DNA of 64,000 nucleotides from CAYVMN01 sp964452575 (GTDB lineage: Bacteria > Desulfobacterota > DSM-4660 > Desulfatiglandales > Desulfatiglandaceae). The DNA lies in the NCBI GenBank assembly GCA_964452575.1, contig CAYVMN010000001.1, positions 6,955 through 70,954 on the forward strand. Direction: 5' to 3'. The translations under genes were made by a program, and so were the position numbers. This document shows, piece after piece, positions 53,760 to 64,000 of the stretch (its first letter is position 1; each line of letters starts with the position of its first letter). The notes beneath the pieces were generated by a model. The model was not told the origin of the DNA. It was given only the letters and a program-made list of their open reading frames with translations, and made no database searches.

Positions 53760-55328
53760 TTAGGAACGCCTGTGAGTGCGATCAATATTTTCGATCAACT
53801 TTTCTACAAGGGTCTTCTGTCGGGACGCAGCCGTCTTGGGCACTCCCGCGCCTTCCATTGCCTCTCTTTCGGTCTCGGCCTTTTCCCTCTCCAATGCCCT
53901 TTGATACCTGAGGGCCTGTAAATCTTCTTTCCTCTTGACCTTGGCCTCTTCTTCGGCCTTTTTCCTGGCCTCCAATTCAGCTGTCTTCCTGGCCTCTTCC
54001 TCAGCCTTCTTCCTGGCATCCTCTTCGGCCTTCCTCTTGGCCTCTTCCTGGGCCTTGGCTTTTGCCTCTGCCTCGGCCTTTGCCTTGGCTTCAGCTTCGG
54101 CCTTTGCCCTAGCCTCGTCTTCCGCCCTCCTCTTTGCCTCTGCCTCGGCCTCCTCCGCCTTCGCCTCTTTCTTAGGCTCCTTCACCGGCTTAGGAGGAGC
54201 TGCAACCTTCTCTGCCTTCTTAGCAGGTTTGGCCGCTGGTTTCTTCTCGGGCTTGGCAGGCTTCTCTTTGGGCGGTGCCGCCTCACCAAAATCAAGGTTG
54301 GGTTCAGGGGACAGGGAAATCAGGTCTGCCTCCCCGAGCGCCAAACTCTTCAAGATTTCCTTTACATCGCCCGCCATACCCCCATTAATCATCTTATCAG
54401 TGAACGAACGGGTGAGACGAACGCTTTCCGGATGCCTTAATATAACGAGGTTTGATCCACTCAGCAGATAACAGACAGCACTAACGGCCTCCATCAATAT
54501 GGCGCGCCTCTCTGGATCCCCAAGGGCTGGGGCCTCTTCAACAGGCTGTCCGGCTTCTTTGGATCTCCAGACCTCGTTTCCGATGTTGTTGATCATGGGG
54601 ACCTGAAGTTTATTATCCTCCTGGGTCAGGGCGGCCATCATAATCCGTTCCATAACTGAATAGCTGTACTCCAGGCCATAACCCAGCCCCCCAGTAGTAG
54701 GATCCACCAAGACCTTGTTGCTCTTCACCCCCAGGTTCCCCAGCAAAATGTTGAGCTGCTTCGCCAGGTTCACGTCAATGGGTGATGAAGCCACGATAGT
54801 ATGGCCATAACCCAGGGCACTTGCCCCTACTCCCTTGTGGTTCCCTTCCACCACAGGTGCCAAGGAAAAATTTTTCCCCTCGCCCGACTCCGAGATCTTT
54901 TTAAGGACCTCTTCATCCTTCTGGTTATTGGCTGTTCCCCAAAGGACAAGTGGTACTTCAATGGCTCCTGCCACCTTCTTGGCTACCTCAACTGCCTCTT
55001 CCGCAGACCTGTCCATTCCGTTTGGATCAGTGCTCTTGAGTTGCAGGACAATTACGTCCGCCCCATATTCCTCAACACATTTCTTTGCCCAGGCTTCAGG
55101 CGAAGAAATCACGTCCTTAAACGGCTCAACTGCGGCGGCCGGCCATTCCTTAGAGGGATCGTAGTCCCAAACCTCCATTGCAATCTTTGGGGGATTGGGC
55201 ATACTCCCCTCAAAGAGGTAAAAGGGGTAACAGTCCTCCCCCCCCAGCTCCACGGCAGCAGCCCCCGTTCCAATGCTAGTCTTCCCTATCTTTCCGGAAT
55301 AGGGCTGTTTGGGAATCTGAAATGTCAA
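53760..55328 (-). CDS. acsD: Corrinoid/iron-sulfur protein small subunit with a long KAE-rich C-terminal extension
   Basis: Residues 1-340 are the TIM-barrel small subunit of CoFeSP (IVLQLKSTDPNG, PLVLWGTANNQKDEE, VDPTTGGLGYGLEYSYSVMERI), which is about 310-320 residues in most bacteria. Residues 350-385 form a Pro/Lys/Ala linker and residues 385-490 a highly charged Ala/Glu/Lys repeat (EEARKKAEEEARK-like) that should be a long single helix or coiled coil, ending in a short different tail. The start is a TTG with AAGGAGG eight bases upstream. It is the first gene of the CODH/ACS operon, with the next gene 25 bases later. The extension is unusual; its role is unknown. Confidence 0.9.
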   Translation of the reverse strand: MTFQIPKQPYSGKIGKTSIGTGAAAVELGGEDCYPFYLFEGSMPNPPKIAMEVWDYDPSKEWPAAAVEPFKDVISSPEAWAKKCVEEYGADVIVLQLKSTDPNGMDRSAEEAVEVAKKVAGAIEVPLVLWGTANNQKDEEVLKKISESGEGKNFSLAPVVEGNHKGVGASALGYGHTIVASSPIDVNLAKQLNILLGNLGVKSNKVLVDPTTGGLGYGLEYSYSVMERIMMAALTQEDNKLQVPMINNIGNEVWRSKEAGQPVEEAPALGDPERRAILMEAVSAVCYLLSGSNLVILRHPESVRLTRSFTDKMINGGMAGDVKEILKSLALGEADLISLSPEPNLDFGEAAPPKEKPAKPEKKPAAKPAKKAEKVAAPPKPVKEPKKEAKAEEAEAEAKRRAEDEARAKAEAEAKAKAEAEAKAKAQEEAKRKAEEDARKKAEEEARKTAELEARKKAEEEAKVKRKEDLQALRYQRALEREKAETEREAMEGAGVPKTAASRQKTLVEKLIENIDRTHRRS

Positions 55329-55394
55329 TGTATTTACCTCCTTCCTGGATTTCTACCATATTTGTGAAATATATAACAAGGAAGGCCAAAAAAT

Positions 55395-55418
55395 TACCTC
55401 TTATCACCACAAGAGGTA
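55395..55418 (-). promoter_or_regulatory. Leader inverted repeat before acsD
   Basis: An eight-base perfect stem (TACCTCTT with AAGAGGTA) and an eight-base loop lies about 4-27 bases after the predicted transcript start of the CODH/ACS operon. The palindrome could be an operator or a leader hairpin that controls acsD expression. No known regulator can be named. Confidence 0.5.
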
Positions 55419-55428
55419 GGCCCGAAAT

Positions 55429-55457
55429 AAAATAGATAAACCTCTACTTGTTGTCAA
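55429..55457 (-). promoter_or_regulatory. Promoter of the CODH/ACS operon
   Basis: On the minus strand TTGACA (55452-55457), a 17-base spacer and TATTTT (55429-55434) match sigma70 elements 6/6 and 4/6. The transcript start would be near 55422, about 95 bases before the TTG start of acsD. Confidence 0.65.
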
Positions 55458-55549
55458 GAAATTTTTCTAGTAATTTAAAATACTTCTCATATAGAAAAAA
55501 TATACAATATGTTGTATTAAGGTATTATGCTATATAATATATATTGAAG

Positions 55550-56293
55550 TCAAAAAAGTCTATCAAAAATCCCGTATGAGGCCCGGAGGGCCACGCTATC
55601 TTCCCCTATCTCAATGGTTGGCCTACCTCTAAGGTCAAATTCCTGAACCTCTGGATCCTCCGGAACTATTCCAACGAGTTCCATCCCATATCTGTTAACA
55701 CTCTCCTCTATCACCCCCTTCTGCTCTTCACGTGCGCGATTAACGATGAGGAATCTACTGTCGATATTGAGTTTCAGTTCATTTACCAAATCGAAGATCC
55801 TGTTGGCCGCTTGGATACCCCTCCGGGTCGGGTCCGATACTACAATTAGGCTGTCAATATTATTGGTAGTTAGGCGGCTTATGTGCTCCATCCCGGCCTC
55901 ATTATCAATGACAACATATTGGTAGTTATCGATGAGCCTATCTAAATATTGTGTCAACAGCGTATTTGCTGCACAGTAACATCCTGCGCCTTCGGGTCTT
56001 CCCATAACCACCAAATCAAATCCGCTCGCCTCAACAACCGCTTCCTGGAGCTTCATCTCCATGTAGACATCCTTGGTCATGCCGGTTGAAACCCCTCTTT
56101 TCATCTCCTCCCTGGCTTCACCCAAGGTCTCCCCCACCTCAAGCCCCAACACCTCATTAAGATTGGCATTTGGGTCTGCATCAACGGCCAGAACAGGCCT
56201 TTTTCCTTTTTCAACAAGATATTTGACGAGAAGACCTGCCATCGTCGTCTTCCCGGTCCCCCCCTTACCAGCCAAGGCAATTGAAACTGTCAT
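55550..56293 (-). CDS. cooC: CODH nickel-insertion ATPase CooC
   Basis: The 247-residue P-loop ATPase (ParA/MinD-like) has GKGGTGKTTMAGLL at the start, DADPNANLN, and the GCYCAAN pair of cysteines that marks CooC/AcsF-type maturation factors. It helps insert nickel into the C-cluster of CODH with ATP. It is encoded just upstream of the CODH/ACS operon on the same strand with a 221-base gap that contains the operon promoter, and may have its own promoter near the dnaA intergenic region. Confidence 0.9.
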   Translation of the reverse strand: MTVSIALAGKGGTGKTTMAGLLVKYLVEKGKRPVLAVDADPNANLNEVLGLEVGETLGEAREEMKRGVSTGMTKDVYMEMKLQEAVVEASGFDLVVMGRPEGAGCYCAANTLLTQYLDRLIDNYQYVVIDNEAGMEHISRLTTNNIDSLIVVSDPTRRGIQAANRIFDLVNELKLNIDSRFLIVNRAREEQKGVIEESVNRYGMELVGIVPEDPEVQEFDLRGRPTIEIGEDSVALRASYGIFDRLF

Positions 56294-56306
56294 TACACCT
56301 CTCCTC

Positions 56307-56315
56307 TGTGCATAA
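56307..56315 (-). promoter_or_regulatory. DnaA box upstream of dnaA
   Basis: The minus strand reads TTATGCACA, a perfect match to the TTWTNCACA DnaA box. It lies 8 bases upstream of the predicted dnaA -35 element, suitable for autoregulation, and may be part of the origin. Confidence 0.6.
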
Positions 56316-56322
56316 ATTGAAG

Positions 56323-56351
56323 TTGAAATTTTGAAAAAATTTTTTTAGAAT
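56323..56351 (+). promoter_or_regulatory. Promoter of dnaA
   Basis: TTGAAA (56323-56328), a 17-base spacer and TAGAAT (56346-56351) match sigma70 elements 5/6 and 5/6. The predicted start near 56358 leaves a short leader before the dnaA start codon. Confidence 0.55.
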
Positions 56352-56395
56352 CCAATTATCTTACCAAATACTTTGAGTCTCTTTAAGTGCTTATT

Positions 56396-57721
56396 ATGTC
56401 AAATAAAAAGGATCTGTGGGCCAGAGTAACAAGAGATCTAGAATCAAGCCTGTCCGCATCAGAATTCCATACCTGGTTCGCCAATACAACCCTCAAGAAT
56501 CTAGACCGAGAAAAGGCCATAATCGAAGTCCCAAATAGGTTTGTAGCTGCGTGGCTACGCGATAATTACCTCATTAAGATCCAAGAATCCTTCAAGAGCA
56601 ATCTTGAGATCACCCCCGAAATCCACTTTACCCATGAAGGCGAACAGGCAACAAGCTACCCACGGAAGTACACGCCGACCAAGAATTCAGGGGTTGGCAC
56701 GACCCACAATCTCAATCCCCTCTTGACATTCAATAGATTCATCACAGGCAAAGGTAACCGTCTCGCATACTCCTCAGCCCTCAGTGTAGCAAGGCAATCT
56801 GCAGCTAATTATAATCCGTTGTATATATTTAGCGAGCTCAGTCTGGGTAAGACCCATCTCTTGAATGCAATAGGCAACGAGATCCTAAGCAACAATCGGG
56901 CCGCCAGTGTGAGGTATCTACCGGCAAATCTGTTCTCTTCAGATTTAACGAGCGCCCTAAGAGATGGAAGACTCAGAAACTTTAGGAGAGAATACAGAAA
57001 TCTCGACTTATTGTTACTGGATGACATCCAGCTCTTGGCCGACTCTGAAATATCACAATTAGAGCTAATTTCCCTCTTTAACAGGTTTTATGAATCAAAT
57101 AGGCAGATGGTTATTGCAGGATCTCACCCTGCGGCCCAGATCCAAAACCTTATTCCAAAGCTCACATCACGCCTAGAGTGGGGCCTCTTATGCGAGATCA
57201 GTATCCCTGAGCAAAAGACTAAGTCAAGAATTGTGAGGCAAAAGGCAAAGGACCTCAACTTAGACCTTCCAGAAGATGTGGTCTTTTTCCTGGCCAACAG
57301 GTCAAATAACCTAAAGACCCTCCATGAACTTCTCTCTGAGCTCCAAACCCGTTCCTCCCTTTATCAGGGTCAAATCGACATGTCTACAGTCAATTCACTC
57401 ATAAGCAAAAGAGAGGCCCAGAAGGTAATACGGATAAATGATATACAAAAAGTAATAGCCACACAATTCAATATATCTGTAACTCAGCTCCTATCGGCTC
57501 AAAAGAAACGGAAATTTTCATACCCACGACAACTAGGGATGTATCTCTCTAGGCAGCTGACCGATCTCTCTCTCAAGGAGATAGGTGGTGCATTTGGCAA
57601 GAAGGACCATTCAACCGTAATTTACGCGATAAGACGTATCGAAAAATCTGTAAAGGAAGGAAAAACCGAGGTCCTAGACGATATGAACGAGCTCTTGAAG
57701 CTTATAGAAGGACAATTATAA
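56396..57721 (+). CDS. dnaA: Chromosomal replication initiator DnaA (divergent P-loop)
   Basis: The 441-residue protein has the DnaA order: N-terminal domain (LWARVTRDLESSLSASEFHTWF), linker, AAA+ domain and domain IV with FGKKDHSTVIYAIRRIE for DNA binding. The Walker B (LLLLDDIQLLADSE) and the arginine-finger region (KLTSRLEWGL) are recognisable. The Walker A differs: SELSLGKTHLL where most DnaA proteins have GGVGLGKTHLL, so the first glycine is serine (about residue 146). ATG 56396 follows GTG 56387 in the same frame. It is followed by dnaN. Confidence 0.9.
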   Translation: MSNKKDLWARVTRDLESSLSASEFHTWFANTTLKNLDREKAIIEVPNRFVAAWLRDNYLIKIQESFKSNLEITPEIHFTHEGEQATSYPRKYTPTKNSGVGTTHNLNPLLTFNRFITGKGNRLAYSSALSVARQSAANYNPLYIFSELSLGKTHLLNAIGNEILSNNRAASVRYLPANLFSSDLTSALRDGRLRNFRREYRNLDLLLLDDIQLLADSEISQLELISLFNRFYESNRQMVIAGSHPAAQIQNLIPKLTSRLEWGLLCEISIPEQKTKSRIVRQKAKDLNLDLPEDVVFFLANRSNNLKTLHELLSELQTRSSLYQGQIDMSTVNSLISKREAQKVIRINDIQKVIATQFNISVTQLLSAQKKRKFSYPRQLGMYLSRQLTDLSLKEIGGAFGKKDHSTVIYAIRRIEKSVKEGKTEVLDDMNELLKLIEGQL

Positions 57722-58059
57722 GAGAAGTGAACTGAATTTTTATTTTAGAGGTATTAATATCTAAATATAGTGGATAATTCTTTGACAAATCCCATTATCT
57801 TGTGGTAGATTAACCTAATATTGAGTAAGGGAAGCCGATTATGTATCCAAAACTTGTCAATAACTTACCCCAAAGGAGATTAGCTATTAAACCTTCTTAA
57901 AACTTGTTAAAACTATAAAGGAAATTTGTTTTTAAATTCAATTGGTTATGTAGGTATCTAACAATTTGACAATGAAGTATATGATAAAAGAACTTTATAT
58001 ATATAGATTTATAATCACTCTGCACCAAACGCCAAGATCTTCTTATTTGGAGGACAAAA
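57722..58059. other. dnaA-dnaN intergenic region, candidate part of the replication origin
   Basis: This 338-base AT-rich stretch without a gene lies between dnaA and dnaN, a common site for origins. A near-consensus DnaA box (TTATCCACT on the minus strand, one mismatch) is at 57769-57777, and AT-rich runs follow. A perfect box lies on the other side of dnaA (56307). A sigma70-like pair, TTGACA at 57782 and TAGATT at 57806 (spacer 18), could serve dnaN. Origin function is inference. Confidence 0.45.
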
Positions 58060-59175
58060 ATGGAAACAAGGATTAATCGTGACGAGCTCCTTAGGTGTGT
58101 ATCAAGGGTCCAGAGCATAATTGAAAAGAGGACTAACATGCCCATTCTGTCCACTGTCCTCTTGAATGCAAGCGGGTCTGATTTAATGATCTCCGCAACG
58201 GATCTTGAACTAGGGCTTCGACAAGTAATGTCCGCAGAGGTGATACAGGAAGGAAGTATGACCATATCTGGCAGGAAGCTCTTTGAGATTTTGAAGGAAA
58301 GCAGGGGGCCTACCTTCCACATCAAAGAAAAAGAGAACAACTGGGTCTTCATCACCGATTATGTAGCTCGCTTCGATCTGGCATGCCAGCCGGCCGACGA
58401 ATTCCCTGCGTTTATAGAGCCCGAGGGTGTCAAAATGGTGCCCATAGATGGTGAGACCCTGAGTGATATGATCAACAAGACGATCTATGCCGTTACCATG
58501 GAAGAGACTGGGTTTAAGCTTTCAGGAATTCTTACGGAGAAGGTTAGGAAAGATGGTGCCCTGTTTTTTAGGATGGTATCGACTGATGGCCATAGGCTGA
58601 GTCTTGTCGACAAGCCTCTAGCGAGTCTGGAATCTCTGCAGCTGACAAAGGGGGTCATGGTCCCCAAAAAGGGTATGTCCGAGCTGAACAAACTTGCAGC
58701 CGAAGGGGGAGTTGTGGAGATAGGATTTGAAGAAAAGAACTGCGTTGCGAGGAAAGAAGGTGCTGTTATGGTTGTTCGCCTCCTTCAGACAAAGTTCCCT
58801 GACTACCATGCGGTAATTCCGGCGGGTGAAAAATCCAGAATTTCTGTTAACAGGGTCTTGTTGATGGAGGCTATGAGAAAGATGCTTATCTTAAGCAATG
58901 AGAGGTATAGAGCGGTAAAGATTGCCATTGAGAGTGGTAACATGGAGCTTGTCTCAACTAACCCTGATCTGGGTGAGGCCCAAGAGAGCATCAAGGTGGA
59001 ATATAAGGGTGAACGTATGGAAATGGGATTTAACCCTAGGTATTTTGTAGATACCCTTCAGTCCATGGCAAGTGAGACTGTTGTATTGAGTTTTGTTGAT
59101 AGCCTGAAGCCCTGCATGCTCCACGGAGAGGCTGACGAAGGTTTTTTGGGTCTTATTATGCCTATGAGGGTTTAA
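58060..59175 (+). CDS. dnaN: DNA polymerase III beta sliding clamp
   Basis: The 371-residue protein has the three-domain clamp pattern (METRINRDELLRCVSRVQSIIEKR, MPILSTVLLNASG, SATDLELGLR, TDGHRLSLVDK, LVSTNPDLGEAQE, and the C-terminal LIMPMRV). It forms the ring that tethers the polymerase to DNA. The typical order dnaA-dnaN-gyrB-gyrA is kept, and only three bases separate it from gyrB. Confidence 0.95.
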   Translation: METRINRDELLRCVSRVQSIIEKRTNMPILSTVLLNASGSDLMISATDLELGLRQVMSAEVIQEGSMTISGRKLFEILKESRGPTFHIKEKENNWVFITDYVARFDLACQPADEFPAFIEPEGVKMVPIDGETLSDMINKTIYAVTMEETGFKLSGILTEKVRKDGALFFRMVSTDGHRLSLVDKPLASLESLQLTKGVMVPKKGMSELNKLAAEGGVVEIGFEEKNCVARKEGAVMVVRLLQTKFPDYHAVIPAGEKSRISVNRVLLMEAMRKMLILSNERYRAVKIAIESGNMELVSTNPDLGEAQESIKVEYKGERMEMGFNPRYFVDTLQSMASETVVLSFVDSLKPCMLHGEADEGFLGLIMPMRV

Positions 59176-61530
<2,355 letters not shown>

Positions 61531-61621
61531 TTTCGTAAATCAACAATGGGAACTGGGCCTACACGGAAGGTATGGGTAAGCCTTTGTGTGGAGGGCTTAA
61601 GAAGGTTTGTGGGTGACGGAA

Positions 61622-64000
61622 ATGGTTACGGATCTTAGATACGACGCAGTGAATATCGAAGATGAGATGAGGAGGTCTTATCTTGAGTATTCCATGAGTG
61701 TTATTGTGGGTAGGGCCTTGCCTGATGCGAGGGACGGTCTCAAGCCGGTACACAGGCGGATCCTGTATGCCATGCACGACATGAAAAACTACTTTAACCG
61801 GCCGTACAAGAAGTCAGCAAGAGTGGTTGGAGATGTGATCGGTAAGTACCACCCCCACGGAGATGCAGCCGTCTATGATACGATCGTGAGGATGGCCCAA
61901 GACTTCTCCATGAGATATCCTACCATAGACGGTCAGGGAAATTTCGGGTCTGTTGACGGCGACCCACCGGCTGCCATGCGTTATACAGAAGTCAGGATGA
62001 CAAGGCTTGCCCAGGAATTCCTCTCTGATATCGACAAGGAAACCGTGGATTTCGTGCCCAATTACGACGATTCGCTCTTAGAGCCGGTCGTCCTGCCTAC
62101 CGCCATACCGAACCTGCTGGTGAATGGTTCTTCAGGCATCGCAGTGGGCATGGCCACCAATATCCCCCCACATAATCTTTCGGAGGTCAGTGAGGGCATT
62201 ATCAGGCTTATTGATGATCCTGAAATGGATACCGAGGGACTTATGGCGGTGCTGCCCGGCCCAGACTTCCCAACCGGTGGATTCATCCTGGGCAATAGGG
62301 GCATCACAGAGGCCTACAAAACTGGCCGAGGGATTATAAAGATGAGGGCCAGGGCCTATGTCGAGAAGGCTGGGCAGAACAAGGAAAGGATCATCGTCTC
62401 TGAGATCCCCTATCTGGTAAACAAGGCCAGGCTGCTTGAAAAGATAGGGGAGCTGGTTAAAGAGAAGAAGATCGATGGGATATCCGATATCAGGGACGAA
62501 TCTGACAGGGACGGGATGCGAGTAGTAATAGATATCAGGCGCGATGCCATCGCACCGGTGATCCTCAACCGGTTATATAAGTTTTCCCAGATGGAGACCT
62601 CGCTCGGGATAATACTCTTGGCCATAGTTGATGGAAGACCCGAGGTCCTGACTCTCAAAGCGGTCCTCGAACATTTCATAAGGCATCGGCGCGAGATTGT
62701 AGTCCGCAGGACGGCCCATGACCTCAGGAAGGCAGAGGAACGGGCACATGTGCTGGAAGGATTAAAGAAGGCCCTCGACTTCCTGGACGATATTATTGAG
62801 CTGATCAGGTCTTCTTCTGACCCCGGTGAGGCAAAGGGGAGATTGACCTCTGAATTTGAATTTTCCGAGGTCCAGGCCCAGGCAATCTTGGATATGAGGC
62901 TGCAGAGGCTGACCGGCCTTGAAAGGGAAAAGATTACCGCAGAATACCAGGATTTGATCAAGAATATCGCCCGGTTCAAGGAGATCTTGAAAAACCCGGC
63001 AATGGTCTTTCAGATCATAAGGGACGAGATGAAGGAGATCCGCGAGAGGCATGGAGACGAGCGCCGGACCGAGATCCTGGAAGACATGGTGGACTTAGAT
63101 ACCGAGGACTTGATAGTAGAGGAGGACATGGTGGTAACGGTCAGCCACCAGGGGTACATCAAGAGGCACCCCATCAGCCTCTATAGGGCCCAGCGCAGGG
63201 GCGGAAAAGGGATGACTGGCGTTCGTCCCAAGAACGAAGACTTTGTTGAGCTCCTTTTTGTGGCCTCCTCGCACGATTACCTCCTGTTTTTTACAAACAA
63301 AGGAAGGGTATATTGGAAAAAGGTTCATGAGGTCCCTGAGGCCGGTAGGATGTCACGGGGAAAGGCTATCGTGAACCTTCTGGATCTAAAAAAGGGGGAA
63401 TGCGTCGCTACCACGCTCTCGCTGAGGGATTTTGAGGAAGGAGAGTATGTGGTCATGGCCACCAAGAATGGTCTGGTGAAGAAGACCGAACTGGCGTCGT
63501 ATAGCAATCCCAGGTCCACAGGGATAGTTGCCTTGAAGATCAGGGATGAAGACGAGCTGATAAGCGTCCGTGTGACAAGCGGCGAGCAAGATATCTTTAT
63601 CAGCACCCGCCTAGGGAAGTCGATTCGATTTCCCCAGGAAGACCTGAGAAGTATGGGTAGGGTGGCAGCGGGAAATATCGGCATAAGGCTGGAACCAGGG
63701 GATGAAGTAGTGGGTATGGAGACCCTGGATGAAGGTGCAACGATCTTGACGGTCACGGAGAACGGATACGGCAAGAGGACGAGGACGGATGAATACCGGA
63801 GGCAGTCGAGGGGGGGCAAGGGAATATTGACCATTAAGGCCAGCGAGAGAAACGGCCCTGTTGTCTATTCATATCAGGTGAGTGATCAGGATCAATTGAT
63901 GATTATTACCGGTCACGGGAAAATCATACGATTGCGTGCGGCTGACATATCGGTCATTGGACGGAATACCCAAGGGGTAAAACTCATTGACCTTGGGGAG
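61622..64000 (+). CDS. gyrA: DNA gyrase subunit A, truncated by window end
   Basis: The frame runs from the ATG at 61622 to the end of the window without a stop (793 codons); the end of the C-terminal domain is therefore missing. The breakage-reunion domain ([26 protein letters not shown], active-site Tyr 121 in AMRYTEVRM) and most of the beta-pinwheel domain (including RRGGKGMTG and [10 protein letters not shown]) are present. At the position equivalent to Ser 83 of E. coli GyrA the sequence has Ala (GDAAVYD). Confidence 0.95.
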   Translation, partial: MVTDLRYDAVNIEDEMRRSYLEYSMSVIVGRALPDARDGLKPVHRRILYAMHDMKNYFNRPYKKSARVVGDVIGKYHPHGDAAVYDTIVRMAQDFSMRYPTIDGQGNFGSVDGDPPAAMRYTEVRMTRLAQEFLSDIDKETVDFVPNYDDSLLEPVVLPTAIPNLLVNGSSGIAVGMATNIPPHNLSEVSEGIIRLIDDPEMDTEGLMAVLPGPDFPTGGFILGNRGITEAYKTGRGIIKMRARAYVEKAGQNKERIIVSEIPYLVNKARLLEKIGELVKEKKIDGISDIRDESDRDGMRVVIDIRRDAIAPVILNRLYKFSQMETSLGIILLAIVDGRPEVLTLKAVLEHFIRHRREIVVRRTAHDLRKAEERAHVLEGLKKALDFLDDIIELIRSSSDPGEAKGRLTSEFEFSEVQAQAILDMRLQRLTGLEREKITAEYQDLIKNIARFKEILKNPAMVFQIIRDEMKEIRERHGDERRTEILEDMVDLDTEDLIVEEDMVVTVSHQGYIKRHPISLYRAQRRGGKGMTGVRPKNEDFVELLFVASSHDYLLFFTNKGRVYWKKVHEVPEAGRMSRGKAIVNLLDLKKGECVATTLSLRDFEEGEYVVMATKNGLVKKTELASYSNPRSTGIVALKIRDEDELISVRVTSGEQDIFISTRLGKSIRFPQEDLRSMGRVAAGNIGIRLEPGDEVVGMETLDEGATILTVTENGYGKRTRTDEYRRQSRGGKGILTIKASERNGPVVYSYQVSDQDQLMIITGHGKIIRLRAADISVIGRNTQGVKLIDLGE

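Noticed and set aside
53935..54471. Alanine-rich plus-strand open frame and repeat pattern that might suggest a CRISPR-like or satellite repeat.
   Set aside because: The repetition follows the codons of the KAE-rich tail of AcsD and lacks fixed repeat length or unique spacers.

Overview
The window looks like a chromosomal segment of a Gram-negative, strictly anaerobic, acetyl-CoA-pathway bacterium, most likely a member of the Desulfobacterota (sulfate-reducer-like deltaproteobacteria). Evidence: a complete bacterial-type CODH/ACS operon (acsD-cooS-acsB-acsC-acsE plus cooC), lipopolysaccharide and lipid A genes (two waaA-like genes, an lpxL-like acyltransferase), and a C-terminal cysteine motif (ICASCKKIRDD) that I associate with Desulfobacterota signalling proteins. 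No rRNA, tRNA, CRISPR array or insertion sequence was seen.

Layout. (1) 1-7.6 kb: envelope glycan region with three multi-pass glycosyltransferase-like membrane proteins, a methyltransferase, a GT2 enzyme, and a decayed stretch (3.7-4.8 kb) with remnants of a DUF6165-like gene, a family 9 glycosyltransferase and a radical SAM gene. (2) 7.6-15.8 kb: a membrane protein and an IPTL-CTERM surface protein with a clear promoter, two B12-binding radical SAM enzymes, and a fusion of a CPBP-like membrane domain with a sulfotransferase. (3) 16-30.4 kb: a plus-strand operon (waaA-like, lpxL-like, KAS, ACP) facing a long minus-strand operon (enoyl reductase-like SDR, ACP with zinc ribbon, five-gene KAS/dehydratase block, FabG, MsbA-like exporter). 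Together they look like a dedicated second type II fatty-acid or polyketide-like system. Two of its five ketosynthases have lost the catalytic cysteine. (4) 30.4-43 kb: an aspartate kinase pseudogene, a LarA-like protein, a membrane sensor, a tandem exosortase, MscS, a MaoC pair, the UDP-glucuronate/UDP-xylose pair, a second waaA, and an unrecognised conserved protein. (5) 43-47 kb: Smr, LemA, nucleotidyltransferase, TPM and adenylate cyclase genes. (6) 47-56.3 kb: the CODH/ACS operon, transcribed leftward from a good sigma70-like promoter with a leader hairpin. (7) 56.4-64 kb: dnaA, dnaN, gyrB and gyrA (cut by the window end), transcribed rightward. A perfect DnaA box lies between cooC and dnaA, so the replication origin probably sits here.

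How the parts may work together (inference): the CODH/ACS operon makes or splits acetyl-CoA. The ketosynthase cluster would build an unusual acyl chain that the LpxL-like enzyme and the MsbA-like exporter place in the outer membrane. The exosortase probably processes the IPTL-CTERM protein. Nearby relics (DUF7507-type repeat, aspartate kinase, GT9, DUF6165-like) show recent gene decay in the accessory regions.
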